Assembly (NCBI RefSeq): GCF_012035195.1 | Contig: NZ_JAAVJH010000011.1 | Span: forward strand, 1 to 64,000 | Reading direction: 5' to 3' | Source of the DNA: Sphingomonas corticis | Lineage (GTDB): Bacteria; Pseudomonadota; Alphaproteobacteria; Sphingomonadales; Sphingomonadaceae | DNA length: 64,000 nucleotides | Part shown: one piece after another, positions 45,066 to 53,607 of the stretch | How the letters are laid out: each line of letters starts with the position of its first letter | Numbering within the stretch: position 1 is the first letter of the stretch | Made by a program: the position numbers and the translations under genes | Notes under the pieces: generated by a model | Database searches by the model: none | What the model was told of the DNA's origin: nothing | The model's input: only the letters and a program-made list of their open reading frames with translations

Positions 45066-47178
45066 GCGCGCCGCCGAGGGCCACCGCGTCCTGGTCGTCG
45101 CGCCTTACGGTCGCGATGCGGAGAGCGCGGTCGCGCTGCTGCGGCGCGAGGGATATGACGCGCAGGCCCTGCCCACGCTGGACGCCGCGGCGGGCGCGGT
45201 GGACGAGCATGTCGGCGTCCTGCTGCTGACCGAGGAGGCGCTGCGCGGCGGATTGCACCGGCTGCACGAGGCGATGGGGGCGCAGCCCGACTGGTCCGAC
45301 CCGCCGTTCATCCTGCTGACCGGCGCGCATCGCGGCAATCGCGCGACCGTGGACGCGATCCGCGCGCGGATGGGCGAGCTGACCGGCAACGCCATCGTGC
45401 TGGAACGCCCGCTGGGCGCCGCCTCGCTGCTGAGCGCGGTGACGTCGGCGATGCGGGCGCGGCAGAAGCAGTTCCAGATGCGCGACCAGATCGCCGCGCT
45501 GGCGCACGCGCGCGACGAACTGGCGGCGAGCGAGGGGCGGCTGCGGCTGGCGACCGATGCCGCCGGGATCGGCTTCTGGGATGTCGATCCGGTCGCCGGC
45601 ACGCTGTTCTGGCCGCCGCTGGTGAAGGCGATGTTCGGCATCTGCGCCGACCGCCCGGTATCGATGCAGGATTACTACGAGGGCGTCCACGCCGACGACC
45701 GCACGCACACATTCGATGCCTATCGCGCCGCCTGCGACCCCGCCGTGCGCGCGATCTACGACGTCGAATATCGCACGGTCGGCAAGGAGGACGGCGTGCT
45801 GCGCTGGGTCGCGGCCAAAGGTCGCGGCATCTTCGACGCGGACGGGCGCTGCGTGCGCGTGATCGGCACCGCCATCGACGTGACCCGCCGCAAGGCGGTG
45901 GAGTGGGAGCTGCGCTCGCTGAACGAGACGCTGGAGCAGCGCGTGGAGGAGCGCACCGCGCAGCTGATGCAGGCGGAGGCGTCGCTGCGGCAATCGCACA
46001 AGATGGAGGCGGTCGGCCAGCTGACCGGCGGCATCGCGCACGATTTCAACAATATGCTGACCGGCGTGATCGGCGCGATGGACATCATGAAGCGCCGCCT
46101 GGCCACCGGACGCACCGACGACCTGCCGCGCTTCATGGATGCCGCGGCGGCCTCCGCGCAGCGCGCGGCGGGGCTGACGGCGCGGCTGCTCGCCTTCTCG
46201 CGCCGGCAGTCGCTCGATCCGCGGCCGATCGACGTCGACGCGCTGATCGCCTCGCTGGAGGAGCTGCTGCGCCGCACGATCAACGAGAACATCGCGCTGC
46301 GGATCGTGCCGGGCGTCGACCTGCCGATGGCGGTGGCGGACGCGAACCAGCTGGAAAGCGCCATCCTGAACCTGTCGATCAACGCGCGCGACGCCATGCC
46401 CGATGGCGGCGAGCTGACGATCGAGAGCCGCGCGGTCGAACTGGACGCCGGCTATGCCGCGACGCATCCCGAGGTCGAGCCGGGCCGCTACGTCGTGATC
46501 GCGATCACCGACACCGGGGTGGGCATGCCGGCCGAGGTGATCGAGAAGGTGTTCGATCCCTTCTTCACCACCAAGCCGATCGGGCAGGGGACGGGACTGG
46601 GCCTGTCCATGGTCTACGGCTTCGCGCGCCAGTCCGGCGGACAGGTGCGGGTGCACAGCCAGCCCGGCGTGGGAACCACCGTATCGCTCTACCTGCGAGC
46701 GGGCGAGCGGGTGGAGACGGGAGACGATGCGGGCGAGGCCGCGGTTACGCCGGACGGCGAGGGGCAGACGGTGCTGCTGGTAGAGGACGATCCCTCCGTC
46801 CGCCTTCTGGTGCGCGACGTGCTGGAGGAATTGTCCTACCACGCGATCGAGGCGGAGGAGGCGGAAGGCGCGATCGCGGCGCTCGCCTCCGACCGCGCGA
46901 TCGACCTGATGATCTCCGACGTCGGCCTGCCGGGCATGAACGGCCGGCAGCTCGCCGACGTGGCGCGAGCGCACCGGCCGGACCTGCCGATCCTGTTCGT
47001 CACCGGCTATGCGGAGAATGCGGCCGTCCGCGCGGGCTTCCTGGGCACCAACATGGCGATGATCACCAAGCCCTTCGCGATCGAGGACCTGTCGGCGAAG
47101 ATCGGCGAGATGCTGCGGCGGCAGGGCGCTATCGCCGCCGCTCCAGCAGAAGGAGCCGCCCCTCGTACCACGGGATGA
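45055..47178 (+). CDS. Hybrid sensor histidine kinase paired with KaiC-like ATPase
   Basis: About 707 residues from a TTG start inside the end of the KaiC-like gene. Residues about 10-125 resemble a receiver fold but lack the phospho-Asp (VGVLLLTEEALRG). A PAS domain (about 155-285) and a coiled helix lead to HisKA with SHKMEAVGQLTGGIAHDFNN and the phospho-His, then HATPase_c with NLSINARDAMPDGGEL, DTGVGMP and GQGTGLGLSMVYGFA. The C-terminal receiver is intact (VLLVEDDPSVR, LMISDVGLPGMNG, KPF). No membrane helix: a cytoplasmic sensor. The TTG start is the weakest point. Confidence 0.9.
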   Translation: MGHRRAAEGHRVLVVAPYGRDAESAVALLRREGYDAQALPTLDAAAGAVDEHVGVLLLTEEALRGGLHRLHEAMGAQPDWSDPPFILLTGAHRGNRATVDAIRARMGELTGNAIVLERPLGAASLLSAVTSAMRARQKQFQMRDQIAALAHARDELAASEGRLRLATDAAGIGFWDVDPVAGTLFWPPLVKAMFGICADRPVSMQDYYEGVHADDRTHTFDAYRAACDPAVRAIYDVEYRTVGKEDGVLRWVAAKGRGIFDADGRCVRVIGTAIDVTRRKAVEWELRSLNETLEQRVEERTAQLMQAEASLRQSHKMEAVGQLTGGIAHDFNNMLTGVIGAMDIMKRRLATGRTDDLPRFMDAAAASAQRAAGLTARLLAFSRRQSLDPRPIDVDALIASLEELLRRTINENIALRIVPGVDLPMAVADANQLESAILNLSINARDAMPDGGELTIESRAVELDAGYAATHPEVEPGRYVVIAITDTGVGMPAEVIEKVFDPFFTTKPIGQGTGLGLSMVYGFARQSGGQVRVHSQPGVGTTVSLYLRAGERVETGDDAGEAAVTPDGEGQTVLLVEDDPSVRLLVRDVLEELSYHAIEAEEAEGAIAALASDRAIDLMISDVGLPGMNGRQLADVARAHRPDLPILFVTGYAENAAVRAGFLGTNMAMITKPFAIEDLSAKIGEMLRRQGAIAAAPAEGAAPRTTG

Positions 47179-47734
47179 CGGCGCGGTCGCCGAGCGGCAG
47201 GACGAGGCCGAAGCGCTCGCCGGCGGGATCGGTCGGCACGCCCCACTGCCCGCGGTCGCAACCGAGCGCGCGCGCCGCGGCGGCGTCGCCGGGGATGCGC
47301 CACGCGGCCAGCGCCGCGGCGAGGGTGCGGCGCGCAGCGGCGCTCCCCGCGGGGGTGAAGCGCGGCGTGAGATAGGGGCCGGTGCAGACGTCGCCGATGT
47401 CGAACTGGCCGGTGTCGGGACCGTCCCACCGGATCGCGCCGGGTCCATCGCCGGGCGGGGCGACCGTCAGCGTCGCGCCGATCATCGCGCGATCGTCCAC
47501 CAGCGGGTCCGCCGCGCCGGGAACGTAGACCCGGGCGATGCGCCAGCGGCCGGCGAGAGGGCAGGGGCTCTGCGGTGCGTCGGGCTCGCAATCGACACCG
47601 CTGGCGGCACCGCTGGCGGCAGGTGACGCCGGCGCCGTGCCGGTCTCGCGCGCGGCGGGCGCCGCGGTCTTCGGCTGGTCGGCGGCGCCGCAGGAGCACA
47701 GCAGCAGTAGCGGGGCCAATCGCGCCATGGGCAT
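47129..47734 (-). CDS. Putative lipoprotein of unknown function
   Basis: 201 residues from the ATG at 47734 (MPMARLAPLLLLCSCGAADQ) with a lipobox-like LLLCSC. The mature part has LAGRWRIARVYVPGAADPLV and DRAMIGATLTVAPPGDGPGA, then GERFGLVLPLGDRAVIPWYE and GRLLLLERRR. Its opening is reminiscent of META/HslJ-type lipoproteins, but the resemblance is weak. It converges with the hybrid kinase gene, overlapping its end by 50 bp. The gene is accepted mainly for the signal sequence and codon pattern. Confidence 0.65.
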   Translation of the reverse strand: MPMARLAPLLLLCSCGAADQPKTAAPAARETGTAPASPAASGAASGVDCEPDAPQSPCPLAGRWRIARVYVPGAADPLVDDRAMIGATLTVAPPGDGPGAIRWDGPDTGQFDIGDVCTGPYLTPRFTPAGSAAARRTLAAALAAWRIPGDAAAARALGCDRGQWGVPTDPAGERFGLVLPLGDRAVIPWYEGRLLLLERRR

Positions 47735-48148
47735 GATCGTCACTCTCCCTCGCTGCGCCGCGTCGGGCGGGTGTAGCGCAACCGCCGCGACCGACCAAGC
47801 GCGGGGGCCTATCGCGCCCGGGCGCGGCGGCGGCGCCGTGATCGATAGAGGACGCCTGGATCGATCCCAGCTCACCATGTTCCAAGGTCCGGAAAGGGGG
47901 GGCGATGAGGCCGGTTCCCGCGCGTGTCATGGCGGCGCTCGCCGCGGTCCTGCGCTCGCCGCGCCGTCGAAGCGGCTGGTCCGGTTCAGGCGGTCGGGGC
48001 ATCACGTCACCAGCGAGAAGCCGGGCAAGCTGCTGGAGACGCTGGTCTCCGTCGCGCATCCGATCGCCGTGCGCGCCGGGGACGCCGCGCCGGACGGGCC
48101 GTGACGCTGCGCCCTTGTGGTCCGGCAACGGCGACGTATGACACCGCC
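47735..48148. other. Gene-free 414-bp divergent control region
   Basis: Lies between the lipoprotein start and the LacI start and should hold both promoters. Several short open frames cross it without ribosome sites or conserved motifs. No palindrome resembling the GTAACCGGTTAC operator is present here. Confidence 0.5.
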
Positions 48149-49165
48149 ATGACGACGCCCGCCGAGCGCCCGGTCCGCACGCTAAAGGACATCGCCCGCC
48201 TGGCCGGCGTGAACGCGGGCACGGTGTCGCGCGCGCTGGCGAACAGCCCCCTGGTCAACGAGGAGACGCGCCGCCGCATCGCGGGGATCGCGGCCGAGCA
48301 CGGCTTTCGCCCCAACCTGATGGCGCGGCGACTGCGCACGCAGCGAACCGGCGTGATCGGCATCGCCGTGCCGCTGGGGCACGAGCGGCGGCAGCGGCTG
48401 TCCGACCCCTTCTTCATGGCGCTGCTCGGCCAGCTGGCGGACGGCATCACCGAACGGGGCTACGACGTGATGCTGTCCCGCATCGTGCCGCACGGGGACG
48501 ACTGGCTGGACGACCTGGTGCTGTCGGGCACGTTCGACGGCCTGCTGCTGATCGGCCAGTCGGACCAGGCGGCGGTGATCGAGAGCGTCGCGGCGCGCTA
48601 TCGCCCGCTGGTGGTGTGGGGCAGCGCGCTGCCGGGCCAGGTGCATTGCGCCGTGGGCGTCGACAATTTCGCCGGAGGGCGGATGGCGGGCGAGCGGCTG
48701 ATCGCGCGCGGGTGCCGCCGGCTGGCGTTCATGGGCGAGGTGCGGACGCTGGAGCTGATCGAGCGCCACCGTGGCCTGTGCGCGGCGGCGGCGGCGGCGG
48801 GACTGGCGCCGCCGCTGCAGCTCGACACGCACCTGGCGCTGGACATCATGGCGGCGGAGATCGAGGCCAATCTCGACCGGGTGGCGGGCGCGGTGGACGG
48901 CATCGCCGCCGCGTCGGACGTGATCGCGGCGACGGTGATCGAGGCGCTGGAGCGGCGCGGCATCGGCGTGCCGCGCGACGTGGCCGTTACCGGCTTCGAC
49001 GACCTGCCGCTCGCCGCTCGCAGCCCGGTGCGGCTGACGACGGTGCGGCAGGACCTGACCGCTGGCGCCGCGGCGATGCTGTCCGCGCTGTTCGCCCGCA
49101 TCGGCGGTGCGGACGCGGGCTCGACGCAGATGGCGCCCGTGCTGGTGACACGCGACAGCGCGTAA
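48149..49165 (+). CDS. LacI-family transcriptional regulator (second)
   Basis: 338 residues from ATG 48149; the open frame upstream has no regulator character. HTH and hinge: RTLKDIARLAGVNAGTVSRA, ALANSPLVNEETRRR, then GFRPNLMARRLRTQRTGVIG. Effector domain landmarks are DPFFMALLGQLADGITERGY, VDNFAGGRMAGERLIARGCR and DVAVTGFDDLPLAARSPVRL. Unlike the first LacI protein it has no sugar genes beside it. The stop is followed at once by a 15-bp tandem repeat. Target operators are not identifiable in the window. Confidence 0.92.
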   Translation: MTTPAERPVRTLKDIARLAGVNAGTVSRALANSPLVNEETRRRIAGIAAEHGFRPNLMARRLRTQRTGVIGIAVPLGHERRQRLSDPFFMALLGQLADGITERGYDVMLSRIVPHGDDWLDDLVLSGTFDGLLLIGQSDQAAVIESVAARYRPLVVWGSALPGQVHCAVGVDNFAGGRMAGERLIARGCRRLAFMGEVRTLELIERHRGLCAAAAAAGLAPPLQLDTHLALDIMAAEIEANLDRVAGAVDGIAAASDVIAATVIEALERRGIGVPRDVAVTGFDDLPLAARSPVRLTTVRQDLTAGAAAMLSALFARIGGADAGSTQMAPVLVTRDSA

Positions 49166-49225
49166 TAGCGGGGGGCGAAATAGCGGGGGGCGTGATATCG
49201 GGGGGCGTGATAGCGTGAGGGCGTG
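49166..49225. repeat. 15-bp imperfect tandem repeat, four units
   Basis: Units begin at 49166, 49181, 49196 and 49211, each close to TAGCGGGGGGCGTGA. The first base follows directly after the TAA of the LacI gene. Changes between units are substitutions only, so register is kept. It is the second case in this window of a short G-rich tandem repeat at the end of a gene. Confidence 0.85.
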
Positions 49226-49236
49226 AGAGGGAGGGA

Positions 49237-49779
49237 ATGCGCGTGAGACGGTGGGGATGCCTGACGCTGGCCGCGACGCTCGTGCTCGCCTCACCCGCTC
49301 CTGCCGACCCCGCTCCTGCCGGCACCGCCCGGGATCGCGCCGCGATCCTGGCGGTGGTGGCGCGGATGGAGCGAGCCTGGAACCGCGGCGACTTCCGCGG
49401 CTACATGGCGGGCTTCCGCAATCCCGGAGTCGTCTTCGTCTCGGGCGGCAGGTTCCAGGACGGCTGGCAGGGCACGCTCGACCATTACGTACGCGATTAC
49501 GGCGCGTCACCGCGGACGCGCGGCACGCTGCGCTTCTACGACATGACGGTCGAGATGCTGGCCGACGACGCGGCGATGCTGGTGGGGCGCTACCATCTCG
49601 AACGCCCCGTGCGCGCGGCCGAGGGCGTCAACACGCGGCTGTTCCGGAAGATCGACGGCCGCTGGGTCATCACCCTCAATCACGTCTCCGCCCACGACGT
49701 GCCGAGCCGGCCGGCCGCTCCCGTCAGCGCGCCGCCTGCGTCCGCGCCAGCAGTTCGGCCAGGTCCGCCTTCCAATTGA
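49237..49779 (+). CDS. Secreted SnoaL/DUF4440-like protein
   Basis: 180 residues with a signal peptide (MRVRRWGCLTLAATLVLASP). The mature cone-shaped alpha+beta fold is indicated by RAAILAVVARMERAWNRGDF, RGYMAGFRNPGVVFVSGGRF and DGWQGTLDHYVRDYG, then RLFRKIDGRWVITLNHVSAH at the end. This is the NTF2-like DUF4440/SnoaL pattern used as ligand binder or enzyme. Its final 56 bp overlap the end of the converging alpha/beta-hydrolase gene. Ligand unknown. Confidence 0.82.
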   Translation: MRVRRWGCLTLAATLVLASPAPADPAPAGTARDRAAILAVVARMERAWNRGDFRGYMAGFRNPGVVFVSGGRFQDGWQGTLDHYVRDYGASPRTRGTLRFYDMTVEMLADDAAMLVGRYHLERPVRAAEGVNTRLFRKIDGRWVITLNHVSAHDVPSRPAAPVSAPPASAPAVRPGPPSN

Positions 49780-50830
49780 CCGCCCAGGTGTGGGTGCCGT
49801 GCCCGCGGGTGTCCGCGGACTCCTCGATCAGGCGGAAGCGGGCGTCCCGCATCTGCCGGACCGCGCGCGCGGGATAGTCCAGGTTGCGCGGGTTGATGAA
49901 GTCGTCCGCCGAGTTGATCCACACCAGCGGCGCGGTAATCGCGGCGAGCCTGGCCGAGGGGTCGTACGTTCGCGACGCGTCCACCTGATAGATCAGGTCG
50001 TTCGCGTCGAGCCGCGCCAGCGCCGCGGCGACGCGGTCCCGCGCGAAGGCGGCCGCGGCATCCCTGTCGGCGTACGTCGCCTGCAGGTTCAGCGGCGCCG
50101 CGCCGGCGATGAACAGCGCGGTCTGCGCGGTGCGCAGGCCTTGCAGCGGCTGCTGCCGGTACTCGCCGCCGGCCCAGGCGGGATCAGCCTTGATGCCGTC
50201 GATCACGAGTTGCCGCCACATGCGGTTCAGCCCGGCGATCGGCACCGGCTCGCACGCGAGCGGCATCAGCGCGCGCGCGAAATCGGGATGATCCTCGCCC
50301 CACATCAGGCTGTGCATGCAGCCCATCGACGTGCCCATGATCAACCGCATCCGGCGGATGCCGAGGCCGTCGTGCAGCAGGCGGTACTGCGCCGCCACCA
50401 TGTCCGCGTAATCGTAACGCGGGAAGCGCATCCGCAGCCCGTCCGACGGCTTGGACGAGCCGCCGTGCCCGATGCCGTCGGGCAGGATGATCCAGTAGCG
50501 ACGGATGTCGAGCGGCTGGCCCGGGCCGTAGAGCTCGTCCGCGAACTGGGGCGCGAGGAACTGCCTGCCGCTGCCCCCCGTCCCGTGGAGTACCATCACG
50601 GCATTGTCGATCTCGCCGCGCGCGTCGCGGTGCGGCTGGCCGAGCGTGCTGTAGTGGATCCGCAATTCGGGCAACCGCTCGCCGGAGGCGAAGGGGAAGT
50701 CCGGGATGACGAAATCCGCCTCGCGCACCGGCCATCGCGTCGCCGGAGCGGCCGGGGGGCTGGCAACGGCGAGCGGAGGAGCGGCGGGCGTCGCGGCTTG
50801 AAGCGCGGCGAGGAGCAGGAGGAGCGACAT
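49724..50830 (-). CDS. Secreted alpha/beta-hydrolase, homoserine acetyltransferase (MetX)-like
   Basis: 368 residues from ATG 50830; the upstream Met 19 codons earlier lacks signal character. Signal peptide MSLLLLLAALQAATPAAP. Fold markers: LRIHYSTLGQPHRDARGEID, VMVLHGTGGSGRQFLAPQFA, the nucleophile elbow LIMGTSMGCMHSLMWGEDHP with Ser in GTSMG, late Asp in WINSADDFINP, and final His in RGHGTHTWAVNWK. This is the MetX-like branch that contains periplasmic esterases rather than the cytoplasmic methionine enzyme, as the signal peptide implies. Substrate unknown. Confidence 0.87.
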   Translation of the reverse strand: MSLLLLLAALQAATPAAPPLAVASPPAAPATRWPVREADFVIPDFPFASGERLPELRIHYSTLGQPHRDARGEIDNAVMVLHGTGGSGRQFLAPQFADELYGPGQPLDIRRYWIILPDGIGHGGSSKPSDGLRMRFPRYDYADMVAAQYRLLHDGLGIRRMRLIMGTSMGCMHSLMWGEDHPDFARALMPLACEPVPIAGLNRMWRQLVIDGIKADPAWAGGEYRQQPLQGLRTAQTALFIAGAAPLNLQATYADRDAAAAFARDRVAAALARLDANDLIYQVDASRTYDPSARLAAITAPLVWINSADDFINPRNLDYPARAVRQMRDARFRLIEESADTRGHGTHTWAVNWKADLAELLARTQAAR

Positions 50831-50949
50831 CGCGCCACTCTGCCCGGCCGGATCGGCGGTGCCAAGCGCGCGTGGCCCCCCGTGCAACGAGACGAGGCCG
50901 TGCAGCGCTGGAGCTTTGTTCCTCTTGTCCGGCGCCGATCGCGCGCTAG

Positions 50950-51747
50950 ATGCAGGTTATGCCCACACGCGACACCGCACGGGCCTGCGACGCAGGCCTG
51001 CCGACCTATGACGTCGTCATTCCCTGCTTCAATCGGGCGGAATCCGTTTCGCGTGCGGTGGAGAGCGTGCTGTCGCAGCGTCCCGCACCCGCGCGGGTGA
51101 TCCTGGTCGACGACGGATCGAGCGACGATACCGCGGTCGTCGCGCGGGCACTGGAACGCCGGCACGGCAGCGTCGTCTCCCTCCTGCTGCCGCGCAACGC
51201 CGGGGCCTCCGCCGCGCGGAACGCCGGGCTCGGGCTCGTGCGGTCCGAGTGGGTGGCCTTCCTCGACAGCGACGATGCCTGGCTGCCCGGTGCGGCGCCC
51301 GCCCTGCTGGCGGCGACGGCAGGCTGCGACGTCGTCGTCGGGCACTTCCGGCGCGCCTGGGCCGGCGGGGAGGAAGGGATCGCCGAATGCGGCTGGAGCG
51401 GCACCGACATCCTTTCCGCGCTGGCGCTGACGGGCGCGGTCGGGCCGAGCTGGTCCATCATCCGCCGCTCCAGTGCGGTCGCGAGCGGCGGGTTCGACCC
51501 GAGCTTCCATAATTGCAACGACTGGGACTTCTATGTCCGCGTGGCGGCGGCAGGCGCCCGCTTCCGCCGGATCGACGATGCCGTCGCGCTATACCACGTG
51601 GCCGCGTCGGACCGGCTGAGCCTCGACGAGGCGACCGGGGCCGCCAACGCCGCCCGCGTCCGCGCGCATCCCTCGCTGCGGGATCTCCCGCCGAAGCGGG
51701 CGTCCTTCGCGGTGCCGGCGCCGGCCGAGTGCCTGTCGCTCGACTAG
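50950..51747 (+). CDS. Family 2 glycosyltransferase
   Basis: 265 residues; ATG 50950 or the in-frame ATG at 50959. The GT-A fold begins TYDVVIPCFNRAESVSRAVE, then VILVDDGSSDDTAVVARALE, NAGASAARNAGLGLV and WVAFLDSDDAWLPGAA (DxD-type metal site). GGFDPSFHNCNDWDFYVRVA holds the acceptor-side acid (ND/WD). No membrane helix. It is a lone gene, convergent with a DUF6894-type gene (4 bp overlap), so the sugar acceptor is not indicated. Confidence 0.93.
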   Translation: MQVMPTRDTARACDAGLPTYDVVIPCFNRAESVSRAVESVLSQRPAPARVILVDDGSSDDTAVVARALERRHGSVVSLLLPRNAGASAARNAGLGLVRSEWVAFLDSDDAWLPGAAPALLAATAGCDVVVGHFRRAWAGGEEGIAECGWSGTDILSALALTGAVGPSWSIIRRSSAVASGGFDPSFHNCNDWDFYVRVAAAGARFRRIDDAVALYHVAASDRLSLDEATGAANAARVRAHPSLRDLPPKRASFAVPAPAECLSLD

Positions 51748-51986
51748 TCCCGCAAGGCGCCGGGTCCTTCCACGGCATCGATCCGCAGATCCCAGCAAAG
51801 ATTGCCGGCGTCGTCCGTCACGACCACGTGCAGCCCCTCGTCGTATACGCCCCCGCGAAGGTCGCGGAGGATGTCGCCGACGAACACCACGGCCATCTGG
51901 CGGGCCGCCGCGACGTTCGGGAGGTCGCAGGTGTCCAGTTCCGACCCATGCGGACCGTCGCGGGTCATGAAGTGGAACAACGGCAT
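51744..51986 (-). CDS. DUF6894-like small protein
   Basis: 80 residues from ATG 51986. Begins MPLFHFMTRDGPHGSELDTC, then NVAAARQMAVVFVGDILRDL and LHVVVTDDAGNLCWDLRIDA. This opening (P-x-F-H-F then D and a helix with A-x-x-x-A) followed by a V-V-T-D-D-x-G strand is the pattern of small alphaproteobacterial DUF6894 proteins. No export signal. Longer upstream frames are arginine-rich and not credible. Function unknown. Confidence 0.68.
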   Translation of the reverse strand: MPLFHFMTRDGPHGSELDTCDLPNVAAARQMAVVFVGDILRDLRGGVYDEGLHVVVTDDAGNLCWDLRIDAVEGPGALRD

Positions 51987-52122
51987 TCCTGCCCAACCTG
52001 CGTTGTCGCAAATGGCTCCGCCAGCGCGAAAGATGGACGCCCGCGACCCGCAGGGAAGCCTGTTCGATCGGACCGGCGCGTGCGGGGCGCGCCGGGGCAC
52101 CGGGCACGCCCGGCGCCGTCGT

Positions 52123-52275
52123 TCAGGCGAAATCGCCGAGCTGCTCGGCATCCTCGTCCGGCAAGCCGGAAGCGTCGTCGTCCATCGGCGGCTGCTCCGG
52201 ATGCGCGACATCGTCGGCCTGGGTGGGTTCGACGCCGTCGAATTCGTCACCGCTCGGGGGTCGGGTCGCCATCAT
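52123..52275 (-). CDS. Small acidic protein (50 aa)
   Basis: 50 residues from ATG 52275 with AAAGGAGA nine bases upstream; a second ATG follows at once. Sequence MMATRPPSGDEFDGVEPTQA then DDVAHPEQPPMDDDASGLPD and a DAEQLGDFA end. Highly acidic (many D/E), no cysteine, probably disordered. It is divergent from a lysine-rich small gene 98 bp away. No known family. Confidence 0.6.
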   Translation of the reverse strand: MMATRPPSGDEFDGVEPTQADDVAHPEQPPMDDDASGLPDEDAEQLGDFA

Positions 52276-52373
52276 CGTCTCTCCTTTGCGGGCTTCAACG
52301 CGCGACCGGCGGCAAAGTCGCCGGGAACGGCCGCGACGCCGGGGCGGTTGATCGCCGGGACGACGGAGTGACA

Positions 52374-52523
52374 ATGATGGCGGAGAAGAAGGGAAAGGGC
52401 AGCGCGACCGCGCAGAAGGCCAATGCGAAGGCGGCGAAGGAAGGCGAGAGCAACCCCCGCAAATCCTCCGCCGCGCAGGCCGAACTGGGGAAGAAGGGCG
52501 GCCGGAAAGCGGCGAAGAGCTGA
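52374..52523 (+). CDS. Small basic lysine-rich protein (49 aa)
   Basis: 49 residues from ATG 52374 (an adjacent second ATG could be used) with GGAG upstream. Sequence MMAEKKGKGSATAQKANAKA then AKEGESNPRKSSAAQAELGK and KGGRKAAKS. Strongly basic and Ala/Lys/Gly-rich, like small histone-like or KGG-type stress proteins. It is the partner of the divergent acidic gene. Function unknown; gene call rests on codon pattern and ribosome site. Confidence 0.6.
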   Translation: MMAEKKGKGSATAQKANAKAAKEGESNPRKSSAAQAELGKKGGRKAAKS

Positions 52524-52573
52524 TCGGCCGAGGCTCCGGAAAGGCGCGCCACGCCCCGCGCGACCGGCAGGGA

Positions 52574-53389
52574 TCAGGCGATCAGCGAGGCCTCGGTATC
52601 CTCCAGCGCCTGGCGGATCAGTGCCGCCGCCGCGTCCCGCGCCGCGCCGCCTCTCCCCTCGGCGATGGCCTCGAACAGCACGCGGTGCTGCGGCATGGGA
52701 TCGCGCGGGTGCCGCTGGCGCTGGTATTTGAAGTAGGTGGTCCAGCGGACGGCCGCCGCGATCGTGGCGGAGAGGCTGACGATCAACTGGTTGTGCGTCG
52801 CCTCCAGCAGGACGGCGTGGAATTGCTGGTCGGCGGCCTGCCCGTCCTCGGTCTTCAATCCGCGCTCGACCATCGTCTCCAGCGCATGGCCCATCCGCGA
52901 CAGCTGCGAGGGCGTGCGCTGCCGCGCCGCCACTTCCGCCGCGCCGGGCTCGACGATCAGCCGCAATTCGAAGAGGTCGCGCACGAAATCCAGGGGAGGG
53001 GCGCCCTCGAACACCCAGCGGAGCAATTCGGGATCGAGGAGGTTCCACTCCGCGCGTGCCCGCACCCGCGTCCCGGCCTTGCGCCGGCTCTCGATCAGCC
53101 CCTTCGCCGACAGCGTGCGCAGCGCCTCGCGCACCACGCTCCGCGCCACGCCGGTCGAATCGGCGAGCTCCAGCTCGCCCGGCAGGGTGACGCCGGGCGC
53201 ATAGTCCCCCCTCACGATCGCCGTTCCGATCTGCCGCGCGAGGACCGCGTTCGCCGGCTGGCGACGTTCCCTGTCGGTCAAGCGCGCGATCCCGGCATCG
53301 ATCGACGCTAGGCGGCGTGGGGCGGCGTGACAATAGCGGGGACCGGGGCAGGGGCCGGCCGCGCTGACGGCCGACACCGGCACCCGCAT
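52574..53389 (-). CDS. GntR-family regulator, FadR/FCD subgroup
   Basis: Up to 271 residues from ATG 53389, but the first 40 residues are not conserved in appearance, so the true start may lie downstream at an alternative codon. Winged HTH: QPANAVLARQIGTAIVRGDY, then LPGELELADSTGVARSVVRE and ALRTLSAKGLIESRRKAGTR. FCD effector domain: FVRDLFELRLIVEPGAAEVA, ADQQFHAVLLEATHNQLIVS and QHRVLFEAIAEGRGG with metal-binding His residues. The group controls sugar-acid or small organic-acid catabolism. No target genes sit beside it. Confidence 0.9.
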   Translation of the reverse strand: MRVPVSAVSAAGPCPGPRYCHAAPRRLASIDAGIARLTDRERRQPANAVLARQIGTAIVRGDYAPGVTLPGELELADSTGVARSVVREALRTLSAKGLIESRRKAGTRVRARAEWNLLDPELLRWVFEGAPPLDFVRDLFELRLIVEPGAAEVAARQRTPSQLSRMGHALETMVERGLKTEDGQAADQQFHAVLLEATHNQLIVSLSATIAAAVRWTTYFKYQRQRHPRDPMPQHRVLFEAIAEGRGGAARDAAAALIRQALEDTEASLIA

Positions 53390-53607
53390 CGCCGACGAGG
53401 CGCGCGGGGATCGCGACCTGCCGCCGAGGGCGAACTTGCGGCGGATCGTCGCCGGGGAGACCCCGGTCGCCCGACCGACGGCGCGCTCTCCCGACGGAAG
53501 GTGGTGCAGTCGGTCAGACGAAACTGGAATTTCGGATCATTGCGCTATTCCAGTGCCTCGCCGCCGGCCAGATCGATGTTCCCGCGTCCGCGTCGAAGGC
53601 GGTGCGA

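Noticed and set aside
47905..48148. Small gene upstream of the second LacI regulator
   Set aside because: Several overlapping short frames with Arg/Ser bias, none with a ribosome site or recognisable motif.
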